Assembly (NCBI GenBank): GCA_029255685.2
Contig: CM055314.2
Span: 39,128,790-39,192,789, forward strand
From: Silene conica
Lineage: Eukaryota; Streptophyta; Magnoliopsida; Caryophyllales; Caryophyllaceae
Reading direction: 5' to 3'
DNA: 64,000 nt
Shown one piece after another: positions 49,831 to 60,686 of this stretch. Made by a program: the position numbers and the translations under genes. Each line of letters opens with the position of its first letter. The first letter of the stretch is position 1. The notes under the pieces are model-generated. The model ran no database searches. It was not told the DNA's origin and saw only the letters and a program-made list of their open reading frames with translations.

Positions 49831-50344
49831 TGTAACAACCCGACCCGCCACCGTCGTAACACAAACCAAATGAGATGGTGCTCTTTTGGGCCTGTTATTT
49901 GTCCTCACTTAAGCCCAAAAGCACAAGGCCATGTTACTAAGTGGTGGGTGGAAGCTATTATAAATATATCACAATCCTCACATTCTACCGATGTGGGACA
50001 AATCTCCTCTCATACTCTTGGGGTGTTACAAACTGCCCCACTTAAAGAACACAACGTCCTCGTTGTGCCAAACTTGACCAGAACTAGGGCCAGAATCCTC
50101 CCTCGTTAGGTGTGTGACCCGGATACTCCTGACCATAGGCTCACCACACGGTCGCAGGGTTGCTCTGATATCATTTGTAACAACCCGACCCGCCACCGTC
50201 GTAACACAAACCCAATGAGATGGGTGTGCACTTTTGGGCCTGTTATTTGTCTAAGTGGTGGTTGGGAACTATTATAAATATATCACAATCCTCACATTCT
50301 AACGATGTGGGACAAAACTCCTCTCATACTCTTGGGGTGTTACA
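49831..50344 (-). mobile_element. TRIM (terminal-repeat retrotransposon in miniature) N
   Basis: 514 bp with LTR-like repeats at 49831-50030 (200 bp) and 50176-50344 (169 bp), both bounded by TGTAACAACCCGACCCGCC and GGGGTGTTACA. The core of about 145 bp has a primer-site-like TGATATCAGAGCA (complement of 50161-50173) next to the right repeat and a purine-rich AGTGGGGCAGTT (complement of 50031-50042) next to the left one, so it reads on the minus strand. Target duplication TTACA (49826-49830 and 50345-50349). No coding capacity, as usual for TRIMs. Confidence 0.9.
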
Positions 50345-50349
50345 TTACA

Positions 50350-50670
50350 TCTATTTTTACACGAGTTTCAGAGCTCACTTACGAGTTTATGGTCATTATT
50401 TCGCTATTTCGTCTACTTTCGTATTTTTATGCACTTTTGCAAATTTACGCGGAAATAAGACGAATTTCGAGCCAAGTTTACCCTCGAGAATTTTTCATGG
50501 CTAAAGGAACAAAGGAGTGAAGAAGGAACGGAGTCCAATGCGTATTTTACGATACGAAAGACCAATTTCAGAAGCTAAAGGAACTGACACAGCAGCTACA
50601 TCAGTCGACCGACCAAGCCCAGTGGTCGGTCGACCAACATGCCTGATGACTCAAGTTCAGAAGTTCTTTT
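50350..50670 (+). repeat. 3' LTR fragment of element M
   Basis: Matches the first third of the LTR of F (CTATTTTTACACG, then ACGCGGAAATAAG). It is cut off where the LTR of O begins. Confidence 0.8.
50603..50635. promoter_or_regulatory. 33-bp bipartite unit, LTR of M
   Basis: AGTCGACCGACC, 9 bases, GGTCGGTCGACC. Equivalent of 19444-19476 in F. Confidence 0.86.
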
Positions 50671-51667
50671 TGTGGGGAATAAAACATGTATTCGCCCTAA
50701 ACATGAAGGATTATAACGAATTTTACAGTTGTGAATATTGTCATAAGTTAATTAAAAACATGAAAAGGAATAAAACCTTAGGTCCTTGCTTAAATAGGCC
50801 TAAGAATAGGAATTAAAGTAAATTCCCTCCTATAACTTGCACCCAATACTTGATTTGAGATGATGCCGTGTGTGCTAGAAATACTCTCCAATTGACTTGC
50901 AATATGGGGAGAGCTTTTGTAAGGTTTGATGTGAGATCTGAGTTTTGGGAGAAGAATGTTCTCAAAACCCTAATTCTTGAGATTGTGATTAACCAGTTGA
51001 ACAAGAGTAGTCTGACAAAAGGAGAAGTCTTCTCCTTTTGTAATACTGGCCAGCCGAATAGGGTCTTGGGTAGGAGTGGGCTTTCCACTCTTACCTTATT
51101 CCTTTGCGTGATTCGACCCGTTTTGCTAAATATTATTCGAGAGTTTTATTTATAAATCGCACACGTGTTATCAGATATTAATGCAATCGATACATTAATA
51201 ATGGTCTGATAAAATTACGATATTGTATAATTACCCAAATTAATATAACTGTTTCTATTAATACGCGAATACAATATTTAATTAAATATAACCGTTTATA
51301 TTTAATTTACGAATTAATCATGTAATCCGTATTAGCTAAAATTATTTAATCCGTATTAAATAATAATCTCAACATCTTATTGACTAATTTAATAATCAAT
51401 ACCTCTGACTAACTGTTTAGTCGTATCCGGCATAAATGTGACTGTATTTTCATACCTTCTCATCTCTCAAACGTGTCTTATAGGTGTGACGTATAAGGAC
51501 CAGTTGATCACCGCCATCCGTATGACAATAACGTCAAACTTATCTAACAAGCCAACCGTTATTGATAAACGTGGATCAACTGATACTAATACTGAAGTAT
51601 GCCCTTGTGATCCTTTAAGAGATTTAGTAAGTCATTGTACTAACTGTCAAGGACACCAGCCCCAACA
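50671..51667 (-). repeat. 3' LTR of element O
   Basis: 997 bp. On the minus strand it starts TGTTGGGGCTGGTGTCC and ends CCCCACA. It resembles the LTR of J (GGATTATAACG/ACAC near the left edge). Confidence 0.82.
51501..51582 (-). promoter_or_regulatory. Conserved double-stem LTR module (O)
   Basis: Outer arms CAGTTGATC-CAC / GTGATCAACTG and inner arms CAATAACG / CGTTATTG. Confidence 0.75.
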
Positions 51668-52172
51668 ATCTCCCACTTGTCCGTAAAAGGGTATGTGCAA
51701 TGACGTTATCACACTACATGTGGAGGACACAAGCTCAAACAAACTCCCACTTTTCCGTACAAGTGTAGGTGCGATAACCGATTCTCATATCCTTTTAAAA
51801 TTTCTCCCACTCAATGTAAGACAATTTGCAAATTCGCATTCGCAAAGGTCGTATCTCACAAGCGATCTGTATCAAGAGTGGTTTCCCCGACTAGAGAGTA
51901 ACTTAACTGATAAAACGAATCTGTATTCGAGCATGGCCATGCATTTCAGTTACTACTCCTCGAGTGGCCCTGAGAAATGATAAAATCCTGATAAGGGTTT
52001 GGATATTTCCCTCAACTCGAATCCTGCCGATGCTCGCGCAGCATGAAATAACCCAGAAAAAATCCTCTTGGCCCCTGTTACGGTGACCGTGGGAAAGAAA
52101 CCAAAGTTACCCAAAATCTGCCTTAATCTCAAGAGACAGTTGAAAGTCAAAAGACTTGAATCTAAGGAACAC
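51668..52172 (-). other. 3' non-coding region of element O
   Basis: Contains the block CTCCTCGAGTGGCCCTGAGA (51956-51975) and the upstream GGCCATGCATTTCAGTT that recur in A and B. No gene. Confidence 0.75.
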
Positions 52173-52766
52173 TGATGCCCGTCGTTGAGGGTATCAAAGA
52201 TAAAATTTATAATTCCTAACTTTAACAATAGATAGTGAAAGTCAGGGTCGAACCACAAGGAGGTGGGGAATGTTTATTGTTTGATGTTAATGTCTAAAGT
52301 AACAATTTTTGGAGGATTGATTGATTGTGTACTAAGTCTAAGGCAAAGATAAAAATAAAACAAGAAAATAAAGATGAGATAAAAACTATATTAAAAGAGA
52401 TGCTAGGATGTTTGGGTAATAAATAGCTAAGGTAATATAAATCATAAGGTCAACATGTATTGCAGTCGCGTAAGGGGTTTAACATATCCTTTCGGTCTAT
52501 GGTACCTAATAGCTCCTTTCGGCCTAATGCTATTAGTTCCTAGGTCTCACAATTATTGGGTGTCAACAATAAGGGTGATTCCTAAATCCTAGGTCACATA
52601 CCTTTCAGTCTTAAGTAACCTAGTCGTCTTAAGGTGTAAACCAATGCCCTTCCCGTATCTCTCAATCTGGGTAGGTCATTACTAACGTCCTACAAGTCTC
52701 CTTTCAGTCTCATTGTAGGATATTATAGTCAACAAGGAAAGACGAAACAGGATTCATGCGCGAGTG

Positions 52767-52840
52767 GGTCGACCGACCAGCTATTCCAGTCGGCCGACCA
52801 CCGCCTCGGTCGACCGACCCACTATTTGAGTTGGCCGACC
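52767..52840. promoter_or_regulatory. Four half-sites, 3' LTR of H
   Basis: Two bipartite units with gaps 9, 8, 9; the last half-site has one change (AGTTGGCCGACC). Confidence 0.85.
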
Positions 52841-53337
52841 GTGGCTCTGCTACAAGTCGGTCTCGGAATTTCTACTACCTACGCATATTCATCCCCTACA
52901 TCCTAACATATGAAATTTAGCTACTCATGGTTATTAAGATGATTATAAAATTGGGAATAAACATGGTAAACATAGTAAATAATCTAAACATGCGAGATTC
53001 AATAAAGCTTGGGAATTCTATCTTAACCGGATGCAATAGTAATAAGAACAATAATAAAACTAGATTAAAAGAGTAATTACCAAAGTCGGAATTAAGGCAG
53101 AAAGGAACAACTTTATTGAATGCTTGGGAATTATTGAAAGACTACAAACTAAAGTTGAAAACTAGAATTAAGAACTAGGTAAAAACCGATGCTAGATTAT
53201 CAACTGAATATATTGCTGAATTATTGAATGCCTAAACCCTAATCACAAGATTAGTTTATATAGGGCATAAATTAGAGTTTCCTAAAAGACTCCTACTTCT
53301 AATTACTTTCCGAACAAACGTTCCTGGGCTTCGCTGA

Positions 53338-53469
53338 GGTCGGTCGACCACTTTGGTGGGTCGGTCGACCTCTTTTTACGGGCTTAGCAAAATCTGGGCT
53401 TTTCTACAGATTCTGGACTTCATAAAAATTAAGCCTGGTCGGCCGACCCGTATAGTAGGTCGGTCGACC
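53338..53469. promoter_or_regulatory. Two 33-bp bipartite units, 3' LTR of H
   Basis: Units at 53338-53370 (centres GT, GT) and 53437-53469 (centres GC, GT), both with 9-base gaps. Confidence 0.87.
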
Positions 53470-54412
53470 GCTTCCGCAAGGGAATTCTTCGGTTTTCTTC
53501 TCGCTTTGACTCTTGGTACTTAAATAAAGATTCCAGTTGACTTTCCTTTGTTCCTTAATTAAGCAAAAGACTCGAGGACATGAATTTGGTGCTAAATCGT
53601 CCCTTTTACGCATTAATCTGCAAAAGTGCATAAAAATACGAAAGTACACGATTGTTGGGAAATAAGGGCTAAAACATAGTAAATGAGCGACCAAATGCGT
53701 GTAAAAATAGATGAAAAACATCATAAAATAGACACGCATCAAATTCCCCAAACCAAACCCTTGCTTGCCCTCAAGCAAGAAATAGACTCGATCTTAACTA
53801 ATGGAACGATTTCAATCTCAGAGCGAAATTTACATGTTAGCCTATACCAATGCCAAGTACAAAATGAGAGAGTATTCAAATCATGCAAACGAGTTATAAG
53901 GTCGTCAAACTTGCAAACCTAGAGGCTACAGAGACTTTATACTATGGACTCTCGCGGTACGCTCGAGATACTCATTAAGCAAAAGGGTGAGTATATGTAA
54001 AGGATAGAAAGAAGTAATTTTGTTGAGACACTCACCTAACTGCAACCCATGAAAACATGCCTGCAATCTAACATGAACAAGAATTCCACAACTTTGTATA
54101 ACAATCTCATTAAGTGGCCCAGATACATGCAATTGAGGTAATGAAGGATATGTGAGGTATAAGGTAAAAAGTGGTTAAGATGTTTTTGGATATGTGGGGT
54201 TAGGAGCCAAGCTAGTAAAACCGTTTCCCAAGAACACAATTCACAACTTTTGATATTAAGGAAGTGCTCTTTTTTTTGTAGCACAACTCTCACATTATAT
54301 AAGAAAGGACTCCCCAATATTTTTTTGAATGAAGTACGGGAGTGATAACACATAAAAGAAAGGAATTTGGAACGAATTTTTTTTTTTTTTTTTTTTTTTT
54401 ATGTTGTCAGTT

Positions 54413-54445
54413 GGTCGACCGACCTGTAGAGGCGGTCGGTCGACT
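54413..54445. promoter_or_regulatory. 33-bp bipartite unit, interior of H
   Basis: GGTCGACCGACC, 9 bases, GGTCGGTCGACT, flanked by GTCAGTT/ACTGAC that extend the inverted repeat. Confidence 0.86.
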
Positions 54446-55446
54446 GACTTTCTATGCTTTTTGCTTTTTTTTTCGTTTTTTTTTTTTTTTTTTTTTTTCT
54501 TGCTTTCTTTCTTCCTTTTCTCTTTTTGCTCAAGATAGCATATAGACCAAGATGCCTCAAAGTTATTAAACCAAAGACCACAAATACTAGCTTGGAAGGG
54601 TAGGCTAAGTATGGGATGTAATTTTGGGGGAATAAAAAGGCAAATTTGGCTATGTAGGGCTTATGGGTAAATAAGAGAAAAGGGATCCCAAATGCACGTA
54701 TCAAGATTCACAAAACGAGATAGTAAAACAAGTATATAGCAATTCAAGTTCATGTTTATGCATATTGATATAACATGTTCCAAGGGGAGTACTACTCACA
54801 TCCTAGACAACTGGTTAAAAAATGAAACCAGGAATAAGGCTCTAAAACTCAGAATGTATAGTAGTTTGCCAAGGTATAAGTCAAGTCTCAAGATATACAA
54901 ATAGTTTGACAAAAACTCGTAGATATGCAAAAGACTCTCATACTAAAACAAGTTGGCAAGGCAGGGTAAAGACATAGACATGTAAGAAAGCTAAATCATC
55001 CTTGAAATACTTTCGTTCCGACTCGACCTATATGCTAAAATAAACGTGCATTTTTTTGAATTTTTTTTGAATTTTTTCTATTTTTTTGTATTTTTTTCTT
55101 TTGTATATGCAAGAGAAATGAAGAAAAGCAATGCAAGACAGAAATGCAGTAAACGTGTGACAAAATGCAATGCATGTGACACGAAACCATTGCCCAAACC
55201 AACCCGCACAATGTCCCCATTGTGCATTAGCCTAAGTAAAGGTTTCGGAAAAAATAAAAGAAAGATGCGAATAAAAAAAAATTAAGGAAAAACTGGAAAG
55301 AACTCACTGGGTGGATAAGCGTATGAGAAAAACCTCCCAAACCAGCGTAAGCTGGGAGGTTTTGGTGGCTAATAATGCCACTCAAGTACCAAAGAATGGT
55401 TGCACAATTCCCGAGGAAGAAACGAACCGACTGCGACGGACAGGTA

Positions 55447-55550
55447 GGTCGACCGACCCATATAAGAGGTCGACCGACCTTCCTGCAGACTACAGGAATT
55501 TCAGCGATACATGGCTAGGTCGACCGACTTGAGTATCTGGTCAGTCGACC
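55447..55550. promoter_or_regulatory. Two 33-bp bipartite units, interior of H
   Basis: Units at 55447-55479 (both centres AC) and 55518-55550 (facing), 9-base gaps. Confidence 0.87.
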
Positions 55551-55714
55551 CTCTGTGTCCCAGCGGTCTTCGTTTCTTCGTAAAAACCTGAAAAAGCAAG
55601 AAAAATATATGCGCCCAACATACGCGCGAGATTCCAGAAACAAGTCTAAAGTCTTAACTACGCAAGCATAAAGGGAAAAGTTCTAAAACTACGAGCAAAC
55701 TAAATTAAAAAGTC

Positions 55715-58374
55715 TCACACAACAAAAATAAATTGTCTTAAAAGCTGAAATTTGTAACAACTATCCGCTAAAGATGCGAAAATATCCGACCACGGCTTTT
55801 GACGACAAGCCGTAGTCTCCAAATTGTTTGCTTGAGTAGCAAAATACATCTTCTTCCCGCCGTCGCAAAGCATATGCGACGACCTCTCTTCTTGAACTTT
55901 TCTCCTCTTTTTCTTCTCTTCCCGATCCACGACATCTAGGTCTTCATCTTCTTTATAGCTTAAGCATCTCATTCCTCCTCTCTGGACTATGACTTCCTTC
56001 ACTTTGGGTTTCCCCAAACCAATTCCTGCACTAGCCATAATAGAAGTGTCCTCCATATTGCTCCCAATCTGGGGCGGAGGTGTAAGAACAGATACAGGAG
56101 TAGGTAATAAAGTAGGAGAAGTAGTGATGACCGCATACTTCTTTTCAGAAGTGATAGCATTACAAGTGATGGGGGTCATAGCATCCTTCTTCCTATAAGA
56201 TAGGCCATATATAATAGAATGCTTCCCTACATTGAAGGTCAAAGTCCCAGTGCCTACATCTATAACGGCTCCTGCAGTGTGGAGGAAAGGTCTTCCTAGT
56301 ATTATAGGTATATGGGCATCCTCTGGGATGTCGAAAACTACGAAGTCAACTGGGAAGAAAAACCTGTCAATACGCACAGGGATGTTTTCCAATACCCCTA
56401 TAGGGTCCATAGATGTGCGATCTGCCATCTGGACAGTCATGTTGGTCACTGCAAATTCGGTCATTCCTAATTTTAAGGCAACGCTTAGGGGCATGACACT
56501 TATACTGGCACCTAAGTCGCACAAAGCCTTCTTTACTGGGAAGGTTCCTATATTGCAGGGGACAGAAAATCTACCAGGGTCCTCTAATTTGTGAGGAGCA
56601 ATAACATGTGTTAAAAAGCTAGATGACTCTTCAGTGAGGGCCACCGACTCAACCTTTTCTAAAGACCCCTTTCTTGACAAAAGTTGTCTCATAAATTTAA
56701 GATATGAAGGAACTTGTTGGACTAATTCTAGAAACGGAACTTGAACATTTAATGAACGATTACGTCTTTAAATTTGTCAAAAGATACCTGATCCTTCGAA
56801 GGCACGAGTCTTTCTGGGAAATGAGGGGCTGAAGATTCGGTATTTGCAGCCCTCTTCAGAAACCTGGGGGTCTTATCACCTCGGAAAAGAAAATCTCTTA
56901 AGTTATTTGGCAATTCGGGACGAAAAGGGGCTTCTGATTCTGCCTCGGTGGTCGGTCGACCATCGTCCTCGGTCGGTCGACCACTGTCCTGTTCAGCGAG
57001 ATTTTTTTGATTCTGATCAGTGGTCGGTCGACCTTGCTCCTGGGTCGGTCGACCTTCCTCACTGCTACTCGGCTGTTTTTCTTTCTCGACCCCCACTTTA
57101 GCTCCACTTCGTAGGGATATGATGTTTAGAGTCTCTTTTTTCTGGTCCGTCTTGGTCGGAAGTTGACCCGGAGCCCTAGTATCATTCTTGCCCGCAATTT
57201 GAGCAATCTGAGATTCTAACATCTTCATCCCTGCCTCTCTAGCCTGAGACTCCTTCTGAACCAACCCAATAAGATTTTGGATAAGAGTGTCGGTGTTGGG
57301 TGGTGGATTTGAAGGTGGTTGAGGGTTGAAGGGTGGTTTTTGGAAACCTTGCTTATGTGGGGGGATATATGTGGGATTTTGCTGAGGTTGCATATGTTGT
57401 GGGTTAAGAACATTCTGGCTTGTCCACCTCATGTTGGGATGGACATTATTATTATTCGGGTCATAGAAATTGTTCCCACGATAGTGTTGAAAAGCGACAC
57501 ATGTCTCATTGGATGAAGTACAAAATTTTGACACGTGCCCTTCTCCACCGCACCTCTCACAAGCAAAGGGTCCGTCCTGAACGGCGTTTACCTGATAAAT
57601 TCCTCCCTTGCTCCCACTTCCTAGATCGAACTTCCCTCCAGCCTCTAATTTTTCCAACTTGGCCGTCAAGGCCTCAATAGCTGCTAGGTTGTATTCAGAT
57701 TTCCTTTGATTGCCTCTGGAGGTACCATGCTCAGCACGGTGTACAGCAACATCTTCTACCAATTTGAGACCCTTAGTCTCTCCTGAATTATCTTGGAATC
57801 TCCCATTAGCTGCAGCATCTAGATAGGCCCTGTTGTCATCGTAAAGGCCATTGTAGAACTGGTTACAAAGAAACCATTGTTCGAATCCGTGATGTGGTAT
57901 GGATTCAACAAGTCTCTTGAACCTGTCCCACGCCTCACTAAAGTCCTCATTGGGGCCTTGCTTGAAATTTGTAATCTGCGCCCTTAAAGCATTAGTCTTT
58001 GATGCAGAATAGTATTTTCTGTAGAATGCTAAGGCTAGGGTGTTCCAATCTGTGACTCCCGCAGCAGTGCGGTCCAAGTCTCTGTACCACTCCCTCGCAG
58101 CGTCCCTAAGAGAGAAGATAAACATGGTCTGCTTAATCTGGTCCTGCGTCACTCCTTCTGGGGGTGCAATAGAGCATATGTAATCTGTGAAGATTTCAAT
58201 ATGTTTTGCAGCATCCTCATTGGCCGAGCCTCCAAATTGGTTTCTTTCAACCATAGTAATATAGGCTGGCTTAGCCTCGAATGGCTTCCCAGTACCTGCA
58301 GGTAAAGTGAACCCTTTGTATAGGTCCTTTGCCTGAGGCATGGAGTGACTGGCAATAGTAGCTTCCTCTGTCAT
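55715..58374 (-). pseudogene. Athila-type gag-protease region of H (fossil, one or two breaks)
   Basis: The gag part starts MTEEATIASHSMPQAKDLYK and matches I closely: AAREWYRDLDR, the zinc knuckle CERCGGEGHVSKFC, then a Pro/Gln-rich linker. The linker holds four GRPT motifs written by bipartite DNA units (56950-57054). The protease part carries ALCDLGASISVMPLSVALKLG and ILGRPFLHTAGAVIDV. No RT follows; both H and I end shortly after the same WSDIF motif, so the pol-less layout is shared. An upstream frame at 58634-58371 has LLPLDHELERTLRERRKQ. Confidence 0.87.
56950..57054. promoter_or_regulatory. Two 33-bp bipartite units inside gag of H
   Basis: Units at 56950-56982 and 57022-57054, all four half-sites GGTCGGTCGACC on the plus strand, 9-base gaps. 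On the coding strand each half-site reads Gly-Arg-Pro-Thr. Confidence 0.9.
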
Positions 58375-58734
58375 GTTTTCTTCTTCTTTTGGAAAAACTG
58401 GAAAGTAGGCAAAAGGTGGTGTTCTTGGTGAAAGTGGATTGTTGGGTGAATTTGGTTGTGAAGGTGGTGTTTTTGGTGAAGATGGTAATGATGGTTGTTC
58501 AAAATGTCTTCTTGAAATAAGGAAGATGGTGAACCTCCTTCCTGATTTGCTAGAAGTTGCTTTCTCCTTTCTCTAAGAGTCCTCTCAAGCTCGTGGTCAA
58601 GTGGTAGGAGTTCTCCTTGAACTGACCTGCGCATAAGATGGAAACTACAAGAAAATGGTGAGAAGGTTTAAGGAACAAAAAGTTCCTTAAACAAAGAGAA
58701 ACAAAAACAAAAACAATAAACACTGGCGTCACCT

Positions 58735-58751
58735 CCCCGGCAACGGCGCCA
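58735..58751 (-). other. Primer-binding site of element H
   Basis: Complement reads TGGCGCCGTTGCCGGGG, tRNA-Asp type. Confidence 0.9.
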
Positions 58752-59352
58752 AAATTTGATGCCCGTCGTTGAGGGTATCAAAGATAAAATTTATAATTCC
58801 TAACTTTAACAATAGATAGTGAAAGTCAGGGTCGAACCACAAGGCGGTGGGGAATGTTTATTGTTTGATGTTAATGTCTAAAGTAACAATTTTTGGAGGA
58901 TTGATTGATTGTGTACTAAGTCTAAGGCAAAGATAAAAAATAAAACAAGAAAATAAAGATGAGATAAAAACTATATTAAAAGAGATGCTAGGATGTTTGG
59001 GTAATAAATAGCTAAGGTAATATAAATCCTAAGGTCAACATGTATTGCAGTCGCGTAAGGGGTGTAACATATCCTTTCGGTCTATGGTACCTAATAGCTC
59101 CTTTCAGCCTAATGCTATTACTTCCTAGGTCTCACAATTATTGGGTGTCAACAATAAGGGTGATTCCTAAATCGTAGGTCACATACCTTTCAGTCTTAAG
59201 TAAGCTAGTCGTCTTAAGGTGTAAACCAATGCCCTTCTCGTATCTCTCAATCTTGGGTAGGTCATTACTAACGTCCTACAAGTCTCCTTTCAGTCTCATT
59301 GTAGGATATTATAGTCAACAAGGAAAGACGAAACAGGATTCATGCGCGAGTG

Positions 59353-59426
59353 GGTCGACCGACCAGCTATTCCAATCGGCCGACCACCGCCTCGGTCGAC
59401 CGACCCATTATTTGAGTTGGCCGACC
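59353..59426. promoter_or_regulatory. Four half-sites, 5' LTR of H
   Basis: Same layout as 52767-52840 (gaps 9, 8, 9). Confidence 0.85.
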
Positions 59427-59923
59427 GTGGCTCTGCTACAAGTCGGTCTCGGAATTTCTACTACCTACGCATATTCATCCCCTACATCCTAACATATGAA
59501 ATTTAGCTACTCATGGTTATTAAGATGATTATAAAATTGGGAATAAACATGGTAAACATAGTAAATAATCTAAACATGTGAGATTCAATAAAGCTTGGGA
59601 ATTCTATCTTAACCGGATGCAATAGTAATAAGAACAATAATAAAACTAGATTAAAAGAGTAATTACAAAAGTCGGAATTAAGGCAGAAAGGAACAACTTT
59701 ATTGAATGCTTGGGAATTATTGAAAGACTACAAACTAAAGTTGAAAACTAGAATTAAGAACTAGGTAAAAACCGATGCTAGATTATCAACTGAATATATT
59801 GCTGAATTATTGAATGCCTAAACCCTAATCACAAGATTAGTTTATATAGGGCATAAATTAGAGTTTCCTAAAAGACTCCTACTTCTAATTACTTTCCGAA
59901 CAAACGTTCCTGGGCTTCGCTGA

Positions 59924-60055
59924 GGTCGGTCGACCACTTTGGTGGGTCGGTCGACCTCTTTTTACGGGCTTAGCAAAATCTGGGCTTTTCTTCAGATTCT
60001 GGACTTCATAAAAATTAAGCCTGGTCGGCCGACCCGTATAGTAGGTCGGTCGACC
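59924..60055. promoter_or_regulatory. Two 33-bp bipartite units, 5' LTR of H
   Basis: Units at 59924-59956 and 60023-60055; same as 53338-53469. Confidence 0.87.
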
Positions 60056-60686
60056 GCTTCCGCAAGGGAATTCTTCGGTTTTCTTCTCGCTTTGACTCTT
60101 GGTACTTAAATAAAGATTCCAGTTGACTTTCCTTTGTTCCTTAATTAAGCAAAAGACTCGAGGACATGAATTTGGTGCTAAATCGTCCCTTTTACGCATT
60201 AATCTGCAAAAGTGCATAAAAATACGAAAGTACACGATTGTTGGGAAATAAGGGCTAAAACATAGTAAATGAGCGACCAAATGCGTGTAAAAATAGATGA
60301 AAAACATCATAAAATAGACACGCATCAAACACTATGGAGATCCTATCCACGACCTGGCACCTAATGTTATAAAACATTTAGGACTCCATAACGTTGTCAC
60401 GGGGTTGTCCTACGAGATATCCGTATAACTCGCCTTTGTGATTGGTCAATCAGCCGTTTGACTTATGGCTCGTTGAACCCACCATCAACCAACGTCACAA
60501 AATGATTACCTGAGTTATCAGCTCAAGTGGGTAATCAAGGACTAAAACGATGTAATGTTATTCAGTTCACTTTGTGGTGTTCAAAATTGGCGTACAATTC
60601 CACATGAAAAACAAAACATTATATATCATAACAATGAGGTTGAATAGAGTACACGAGAAAATGAATTGTTATATGAATTCATAAAA

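Larger units (their letters stand above)
47881..50670 (+). mobile_element. Athila-type element M, 3' part
   Basis: 3' interior at 47881 to about 49815 and the beginning of a 3' LTR (about 49816-49830 and 50350-50670), interrupted by TRIM N and cut off by element O at 50670. The interior matches F and, in reverse, H: the CTCGCGCTGGTTTGGGGAGC region near 48225 corresponds to AACCAGCGTAAGC in H near 55340. No coding region is left in view. Confidence 0.8.
52173..53741 (-). repeat. 3' LTR of element H
   Basis: 1,569 bp, TGATGCCCGTCG to ACACGCATCA on the plus strand. Confidence 0.95.
53742..55714 (-). other. 3' non-coding region of element H
   Basis: No gene. It holds poly-T runs (about 54378-54400 and 54467-54500, purine tracts on the element strand), a bipartite unit at 54413-54445 and two more at 55447-55550. 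The CTCCCAAACCAGCGTAAGC region near 55335 also occurs in M. Confidence 0.7.
52173..60327 (-). mobile_element. Athila-type gag-protease element H, full length
   Basis: 8,155 bp, minus strand: 5' LTR 58757-60327, primer site 58735-58751 (TGGCGCCGTTGCCGGGG on the element strand), gag-protease region 58374-55715, about 2 kb of 3' non-coding DNA, purine tract (complement of AATTCCCCAAACC at 53742) and 3' LTR 52173-53741. Target duplication AACAC (52168-52172 and 60328-60332). By eye the LTRs differ at about 13 bases plus two small indels in 1,570 (0.8%), giving roughly 0.3 million years at 1.3e-8 per site per year. No RT, RNase H or integrase. Gag-protease has about one or two breaks. Confidence 0.94.
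58757..60327 (-). repeat. 5' LTR of element H
   Basis: 1,571 bp, more than 99% like 52173-53741 by eye. Confidence 0.95.

Noticed and set aside
54342-54704. Reading frames with long Phe or Lys runs in element H
   Set aside because: They arise from the poly-T tracts in 3' non-coding DNA and have no homologues among the other copies.
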